Of a DNA stretch of 64,000 nt, positions 57,131 to 64,000 are shown in pieces. Every line of letters begins with the position of its first letter. Within the stretch, counting starts at the first letter, position 1. A program made the position numbers and the translations under genes. The stretch is taken from positions 248,001 to 312,000 of the forward strand of contig CALYLX010000133.1 in NCBI GenBank assembly GCA_944990035.1, read 5' to 3'. The notes under the pieces were generated by a model that worked only from the letters and a program-made list of their open reading frames with translations, did not search any database and had not been told where the DNA came from. Origin of the DNA: Clitopilus passeckerianus. Taxonomy: Eukaryota; Basidiomycota; Agaricomycetes; Agaricales; Entolomataceae.

Positions 57131-59323
57131 CGACGTATCGTTGTTCCTCGGAGCACCTGAATTGAGTGCCCAAACCGTGCTTCGGTACCAGATGGGTGAT
57201 TCCGTTTTTCGCTGTGATATGACCCCTCAAGATTCACGCCTTCTATTTCGATGAAGCTGCCAAGGTACAAACCTGTTGAAGTCAAGTAAGTTCATCATCT
57301 TCTTGACTTTCTGCGAGGATGCTTGGCCTCAGACCCGACTTTCTAGATCTGACCCTGCTATCGTGTATTTCGAGGACGATCGCGAACTTGAAATGCTAGC
57401 TTATACTATAAGCTAGCATTTCAATGAAATGGCATGCTCTCCTTGGATGTAGCATTCTGTGTTTTGGATAGTTCCTCGCACTCCCTATCTGTCTTATATT
57501 TTGAATTAATTGAAGGATTTGCATATTCTCGCGAGTTGGCACTCTGACTATGGATGGAGTCTTGAAGAAAAGAGAAAAATTAAGGCAAGAGAGGGCACCC
57601 TGAAAGCGGCACAAGCCATCCGGCCATCATCGGGGCCACAAAATTGAGCGCATCCTCAGAGGGAGCCGCTTTCTCCGTTTTAAATACTCGCAGCCGCTCT
57701 CGGCTTCGACCTGAACCCAAATTCTAGACGATGTATACAGATGCTTTGCTCTCTGACATGCCAGTGAACAGCGTCGACACTACCCATGGGTTGTAGAACG
57801 AAATGTAAGAAATTATGGTGTAAAGTTTTATTTTCTTGTTTGGGTACTTGACGTGAAGTGAGGTTTAGCTCAGGCCGCCGCTTTGAAGGTCGTAGGCTGC
57901 CATGGTCCTCGAACACTTTACGACGAACATGACAAATTATTCAATAAGGGTGGTCGACTTAAGTCGTTTCCCAAACACATTATCCAATGACTTTCCGCAT
58001 TCAAGAAGCGTTTCCTCTATATATTTGGAGGGCTGACCGGACAAGGAATAACCAATCAGTGGCGTATTGAACATGTGAAATATCGAGGAATGAATGTTGA
58101 TTCTTCGAGTCCTCCCACCTCACTCCGTAAGAATATTTGAAATGCCAGCCTACCACCCCTCAATTGGCGGGGATACTTCCCCAGTCTTTACCCGACTTTT
58201 CTTCCTCCTCCTTCGACCCATCATCCAACAAACTCATTTATTTCCTGGGCATCAAATCGTGGACTCCACTCGCCCATTGAATTGATTGATGTTTTACATG
58301 TACCACAGTGGCCTACCTTTCTCCCGCAGGTTGCAGGAGTCTCTGATGTCAAGATACGTACGAGGGGCCGAAGAGTTACAGTCCAGGCCATCGCCCGTTG
58401 ATAATTTGGTATTAGAATGCATAAGCGAGATATGGGGGAGATTCATGTTCCCGATACATCACTTAAATTTAACGAGTGTCGGAAGAATTTGATCTCTTAT
58501 TGAAAGCGGGAATGGAGAAGGTCAAGGGTACGAACGGAGTAGTACATTCAGGTCCACTGGTCGCGAGAGGCCACTGGGAGAGGTTTGGTATCCTCCGAGG
58601 GGACCAGGAGCACCAAGCAGCCTTTCTAGCGTTTTACCGGCGCAGTTTGACATAGGCGCTTGCGGTGAAATGGCAGATAACGCTTACCGCGAAGCGGCCA
58701 AGGGATGACTGCGGATGGGAATTCTACCCCCGAGACTCAGGTGAAGAACCCAAAAGAGGATCACGGAGAGATCAGAGAATGTTGAACGGCATCTTGACGT
58801 GGGCATATAAAAGACAATTGGCAGTTCACATCCATGTCGAAAACATTAGAAAGAAGCACGTCCGCCATATGGAGTCCATGGCTTGGTCGACCTCCGGTTT
58901 GCACAATCATCTAGGATTTGGCTGCTCACATGAGTTGCGAATTTGCGAACTTGATAGAGGCTAATTTGCCGTTGAATGAAGACCTGAGAAATGAATTGCA
59001 TTGGCGCCTGTTCGGCTTCAACTGATGGAGGTAGCAGAAGAAGACGAGCTGAGATCAAGATTTCCGGCGTTGTTTGCCTTTATCTCGTTCCGGTCACTTA
59101 TGAGCTGATTCTTCCACGTTGACGGCGCGACAGCAACGAGCTTAAGCTTGGACCCTTTCCACAACCCCATCGCCCAACAAAAGTTTGTTAAAATGACTAC
59201 TACTCATATAAGAAAGCGCTAATTTTGAATACATGTTCATTCAGAAGGGAAAGCTTTCAACAATTGCCATCTTTTTTTGCAACGTCGAGCGACGCGTTCT
59301 TTGTTTTTCAAGATCGTCGAGAG
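57131..59323. other. Intergenic stretch, about 2.2 kb
   Basis: Holds a perfect palindrome at 57388 and several short unsupported frames; the right end is the promoter of the RasGEF gene. No gene recognised. Confidence 0.45.
57388..57424. repeat. 37-base perfect palindrome
   Basis: Two 18-base arms (57388-57405 and 57407-57424), exactly complementary when reversed, flank a single C at 57406. It can form a tight cruciform; AGCTTATA and TATAAGCT lie at the centre. Confidence 0.9.
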
Positions 59324-62300
59324 ATGCCGCCACGTCGCGGGCCAACACACTCTAATACTTTGAGCCCGCAAGACTCTGCGGCATTGCAAGTGCCACCATC
59401 TCCTTCATCGACCGCATTTCCGCGTTCAGCGTCGCCTTCATCTGGTTTCACCCAACTTCTCACAAAACCGTCAAAGTGGTTCATGAGAAGTTCGTCGGCT
59501 TCAAAAGTCCCTACAGCAGCAAGTCCAGACCAACCAAGGTCGAGCACAAGCTCTGCGAGGAAGCACAAGATTTCTCGCCCGACAGACCCGAGGCCTATTT
59601 TGGAAAACTACGGTGCAGTGGCTGGTAGCAGGTGAGTTACTGGTGTTCAACCGCCTTGAGCGGTGACATTCGCTATTCTGTCTTTTTTACTTTACAAAAG
59701 CTGACAATATCTTTGGTTTCATGTAGGTCGGTGCTTGATCTGTCACAGCGACAGCAGGGATCTCTTGACATCCAGCATCCTTACCCTGGAAGTACACCTT
59801 CTAGTCCTGCCATAGGTCCCTCTCAGCCATCTCCTGGCCTGGGCGACCTACGAAATATCTCACGCAAAGGATGGTCCAAATCTGCGGATGACCTGAGTCA
59901 ACTCTCACCTAGTCACTTTTCGTCCACAAAGCCTGCCTTTCAAGAAAAGATCCACGAATACCGTAACAGAAGCAACAGCACTGCAGCTTTGCCCCCATCC
60001 TCGCTCCATTCATCCCCCGTTCCGACACCTACACGAGCCATGTTCAACGAACCCAGTTCACGTCACCCTTTCCCAAGCATGAAGGGTTCCGCATCGCCAG
60101 GAACCTCTCCACCCCGAAGTGCTACTCTACCAACGGTGTCTATATCCATATCTGCACCCACCCTGGATGAGACTCCTTCTAACTCCGCATATGTGAACTC
60201 ATCCAAGACCGCACCCGGCCCTCCTGGGCAGGTCCATAACCGCTCGCATTCATTCACGCCAAAGCTACCCTCGAAGCTGATTTCTCCCCGCTTGGTTCCT
60301 CCCGGAAGTCCGAAGCGCAAAGGCTCGGGTTCGTCTGAGAGGGATTATGACGAGGCTCAGAACGAACGAAGGTCGCCGATATCGGCTAATAGGAGCAGCA
60401 CTTTCCCCTTCCCCTTCTCTGGTGGTGGATCTGGCAGGGGCGGAGGAAACAATAGCAACAACAGTGTTCTCACTGCTGAACCCGCGTCATATACGCCCCC
60501 TGCCGCATCTCATCGCTCGACTACACTCCTTGCGCCCCCGTCAATCGAAGTTGACTCTCAACATCTGTCAGTTGAAGACAGCTTGAACGAGCGCTCAAGC
60601 AAACGTTCCTCCCAAGTCGTCTACCAAAGCGGCTTCTTGAACCGCCTGACAGATGCCCCAAGTCATCATTACCGGAACGCCAACATCTCCCTCTCCAAAG
60701 GGTGGAAGTCATTCAAAGTCGAACTGAAGGGGAGCAAGCTGCATTTCTACAAGCCACCGAGCGACCGAGGAAATGGGATCAAAGATTTGTTCCCTACGAC
60801 CTTGATTCCTGCTGTAGAGGACGAAGATGATCCGGATGCTGATCCTGGAGCTGGAGGGGGTGCAAATGCTCGGTTGACGACTGTCGACCCGTTTGGTACC
60901 GGGATAACTAGCGGGAGGGGTGGCGGGAAGAGGGATGATATGCTAGGAGGAACGCTTGGAAGGAAGAAGAGGGCGTTTTGGGGAAGAAGGACACATCCTG
61001 ATTTGGTGGTCGTGAACGGGAAAGTGGAGAAAGGGACGTTTGAAGCGTTGGTCCATGAGACCGCGTTTGCAACGATTTTCTCGGCTACTGTTGTCGAGAA
61101 TGCAGGATCTGGATTCGGTGCAGGGATGCAAAGTTTTACGGCGGAACAACGTAAGGAGCATTGGAAGGATTTCGCTTCTGCGATTTTGTTGTCCCTTCCT
61201 TCGATCGTTGGACGAACACGCTTCGAGGTAGAGCTCCTCAGGTGTTGCTCTTACCTCGTCAATGGAGCCACCGACGAAGAACAGACCAATGAACGGGAAA
61301 AAGTCTCCTGGCTTGCTGCCGAATACCTTCGGTTGCAGGGACAACCTGCAGACCCTAAAACGTGGGGCGAATGGCAGAAAGAGATTATCCCGAATTTCTC
61401 TTCTCTCGCACTGGTCGGAAGTCCTGCCAAGAAATCAGGTTTTCAACCCTCGCCCTCATTGCAGGCTTTACATCCCCCTTCACCACTCCTTCATGACTCG
61501 CCCAACGTGGGAACGTTCTCCCCTCGCCCAGATGCCCCGCCGCCAAATACGATATCGTTGCTTGCTGCATTGGATGGACAGGATGCTGCCATATCACCTG
61601 CTATGAGAAGAAAGAACTCAGCAGATATGCAGACACTGGAGGCGGCCTCTTCGTCTCGAAGTATGGCATCAAGCCAGGGTACTGTGGGCTCCCGTGCACC
61701 ATGGACAGCTTTGCAACAAGAAGGACTTTCAAGGGATGTTCTAAGACAGCTGGACCCCCACCTGGTGGCCCACAGCTTGATCCTCTTCCACCGATCGATA
61801 TTGGACCAGACCCCCGACAACATCGCTGCGGATTTTGTCCTCGAATCTGAAGCCGGCGAGGGGGAGAAGTCGACATCGCCCAACACTACATTCGAAGTGT
61901 TCTTCGGGACGGAAGAAAAGCCGAACTGGCTAACCAAGCTTGTCCTGCTGCAAATTCTGGGAGCAGATTCGGCTGGTGGCCGTGCGGGATCCTCAGACCC
62001 GAAGATGACCAGGTCTGACGTGATCTCGTTTTGGATCCTCGTTGGTGAGTTATGTCGGTCAGCTGGAGACGAGATTTCTTGGAAGGCGATATATGCGGGG
62101 TTGTGTTCACGGCCCGTGGCGAGGTTGGATAAGACGTGGAGGGGTGTTAGCAAGATGGCGTTGACGGCGATTGAATCCTGGGTGTATCCCAATGCCAATG
62201 CGCCGGATGCCGGGAGTGGGAGTGAAATGGATATGTCGAGTATCAGGGAACCCAGGATCACGCCCTGGGCAGGAGATGTAAGGGCCAAAATTCGACAAGA

Positions 62301-64000
62301 GCTGGAGAAGGCAAATGGAGAAGAGGAGGACCTGAGCTACAAGATTGCGCCATTGGAACAGGTCAAGGAGATGTTTGAGGCGTTTAGGAGAGCATTCTTG
62401 CTGTGTCCTAGGAGGGTACCAGTGGCTGAGGGCGAGGTTAGCGAGGGGTCGAGGAAGTTGGTGGCTTATTGGAGAGAAATGGCACGTTCTGGTGGTGGTG
62501 TTGGAAATCTTGCTTCCAAATTCCAAAGGTATGACCTTGTCTAACTCGGCAATCTACCTGCTAATTATTCATTAGGGTTGAACAATTCATGTCCCTCTCT
62601 TTTGCCGTCGAACCAAAGCGCAAAGGTCACTTTGAACCATACTTCTGGAGCCGGCCCACTTCTGGCCACGCGCAGCCAGCAACGTTACTGCCCCTTCTAT
62701 TCCCAGAGGCTGCGCCTACAATGACTTTCGTTGACCGTGCTCAACTTGTGCGAGGTCGGGTTGACAGCGACGCAGCAGAGACCCACTTTCTACATGGGGA
62801 ACGTAGGCTGGATGACCGACGTGTACCCGCCTCCCCTTCCTCTGGACTGTCAAGCCTCAACCAAGGTGGAACCGTCATACCCGTCTACGGTGGCGACCTA
62901 CTCCTTGTTGTTCAGAGCGGAAGTGGGACTGACTCTGTCCCTCCCTCTCGGCCTGTGTCGTCGTCGCACACAGCCTCCCGGCCCACGAGCTCTGTTGAAA
63001 ACACAGAGAAGCCTCTTGGGAGGAACCCTTCGATTCGTGTCAAGCCTGGAGCATCGCAGGGCCTAGATCGGAAAACAAGCGTTGCCAGAAGAAGTTCCTT
63101 ACCTTCAATTTCGCATGGCAGGCCAAATTTCGTCATCTCAGAACGATCATCTGAGCCTCCTCTGCGCGTTATCGTCCAAGCAGGGACATTGAACAACCTG
63201 GTCAATATCCTTGTCTTCGGCTTGCAGAACGTTTCCGTCTCAGTGGCCGACGACAACGGTGAAATGAGCCTCCGCGAAGGCATGACGCGGGAACTTTATG
63301 TGGATCGACCAGAATTTGCCAAGATTTGGTGGAATACATTCCGCAGCTTTGTTTCCCCGCTGGTCTTCTTCGAGGTTGGTAACTTGTCTTATAGCCTTTC
63401 ATGATCGCTAACTTCTGAATTTCCGTACAGCTTTTACGAAAACTGTACATCACCTGCCAGCCCTTTGGATCCTCTCCTCCTTCATCTGAATATGTTCATG
63501 TCATGAACACCCGCCGCGAGGTCATAGAAGCTATGAAGGAATGGCTCACCGTTGGAGGCGGCGCTCAGGATATCCTTGACGACAACCAACTCGTTCATGT
63601 GGTACGAGGGTTCATTGACAGTCCGTTGGACCACAACATCGTTGAAGGGAAGAATTTCACCACTAACGACGTACGACAATGTTGGACTCGCCTCACTGAA
63701 GCAAGAACCGCACTTCGTGTGACCTTCGTCTCGCAGATGGCTCGCCCGCTGACTACACATGGCCAACCCCAGCCCAGGACTACCGCCAAGGATAAACACA
63801 CTCCTACTCGCACCCACACACTCGGCAAGGCAGATCCGCCTGACTTCGATCATATTAGCGCTGAAGAATTTGTCGATAATCTTGACGGCATGGCCCAAGC
63901 ATTGCTGAGCAAGATCACTGAAGACGTAAGCCTACCTACCTCGTTTCCTCCCCTTCTTCTAATCAATCAAATTCCATCAGGATATGTACGCTATGGCAGA
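59324..64000 (+). CDS. Ras guanine nucleotide exchange factor-like protein with PH domain (5' part, runs off the right edge)
   Basis: Exons 59324-59631, 59727-62528, 62576-63374, 63431-63925 and 63981 to the edge join in frame. The start at 59324 (MPPRRGPTHS) is the first in-frame ATG. The first ~300 residues are Ser/Pro-rich and disordered. A PH-like domain follows: VVYQSGFLNRLTDAP, SLSKGWKSFKVELKGSKLHF, ending near DLFPTTLI (about 60610-60810). Further on, an unlabelled helical region (EYLRLQGQPADPKTWGEWQ; RRAFLLCPRRVP) precedes a RasGEF N-terminal motif: RVIVQAGTLNNLVNILVFGL, then FAKIWWNTFRSFVSPLVFFE (63160-63374), which matches the TYRSF-type pattern. The catalytic CDC25 domain should lie downstream, beyond the window. 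It is likely a CDC25/Bud5/Lte1-type activator of a small GTPase in polarity signalling. Confidence 0.75.

Overview
The window is nuclear DNA from a filamentous basidiomycete, most probably an Agaricomycete that degrades plant cell walls. Genes are split by many short GT-AG introns of about 40-70 bases. There are three secreted GH7 cellobiohydrolases with CBM1-like tails, several F-box proteins of the kind that is expanded in Agaricomycetes, small secreted 'glycopeptide'-type proteins, and fungal-type GCN1 and CTK3. No rRNA, tRNA or CRISPR was recognised.

Layout. 0-5.6 kb: the 5' part of GCN1 and complete CTK3 (both minus), then an F-box gene in divergent orientation. 5.6-7.8 kb: a decayed Tc1/mariner (pogo-like) transposon with near-perfect 25-base terminal inverted repeats, TA target duplications and the tail of a transposase. 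7.8-19.4 kb: a metabolic block of a cytochrome P450, a class III CoA-transferase, a beta-propeller lactonase and a PrpF-family isomerase, interrupted at 10-13.6 kb by repeat-derived DNA. 20-20.7 kb: a small single-pass membrane protein. 22.1-30.2 kb: three tandem GH7 genes on the plus strand with matching intron positions, matching core promoters and clear signs of gene conversion. 30.7-37 kb: a small disordered protein, two paralogous secreted glycopeptide genes (minus) and an unknown protein. 37.7-43.7 kb: a large Cys-rich, acidic unknown protein and a secreted type-B carboxylesterase (both minus). 44-49.3 kb: an unknown conserved protein, a damaged F-box gene and a tandem pair of paralogous unknown genes. 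49.4-49.7 kb: a 206-base MITE with perfect 24-base inverted repeats and TA duplications, related to the transposon at 6.5 kb. 49.9-57.1 kb: a metallophosphoesterase, an F-box gene, a coiled-coil protein and a small unknown gene. 59.3 kb to the end: a PH/RasGEF-N protein that runs off the window.

How the genes may work together. The GH7 trio is a secreted cellulose-attack module. Its members share one catalytic core and differ in the linker and cellulose-binding tail; the carboxylesterase may act in the same extracellular setting. The P450, CoA-transferase, lactonase and PrpF set could handle a small di- or tricarboxylic acid, for example an itaconate/aconitate-type route, but this is inferred from gene families only. 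GCN1, CTK3 and the RasGEF are housekeeping or signalling genes. Several genes carry lesions: the P450 around its third intron, the F-box gene at 45-46.7 kb, and the transposase remnant.
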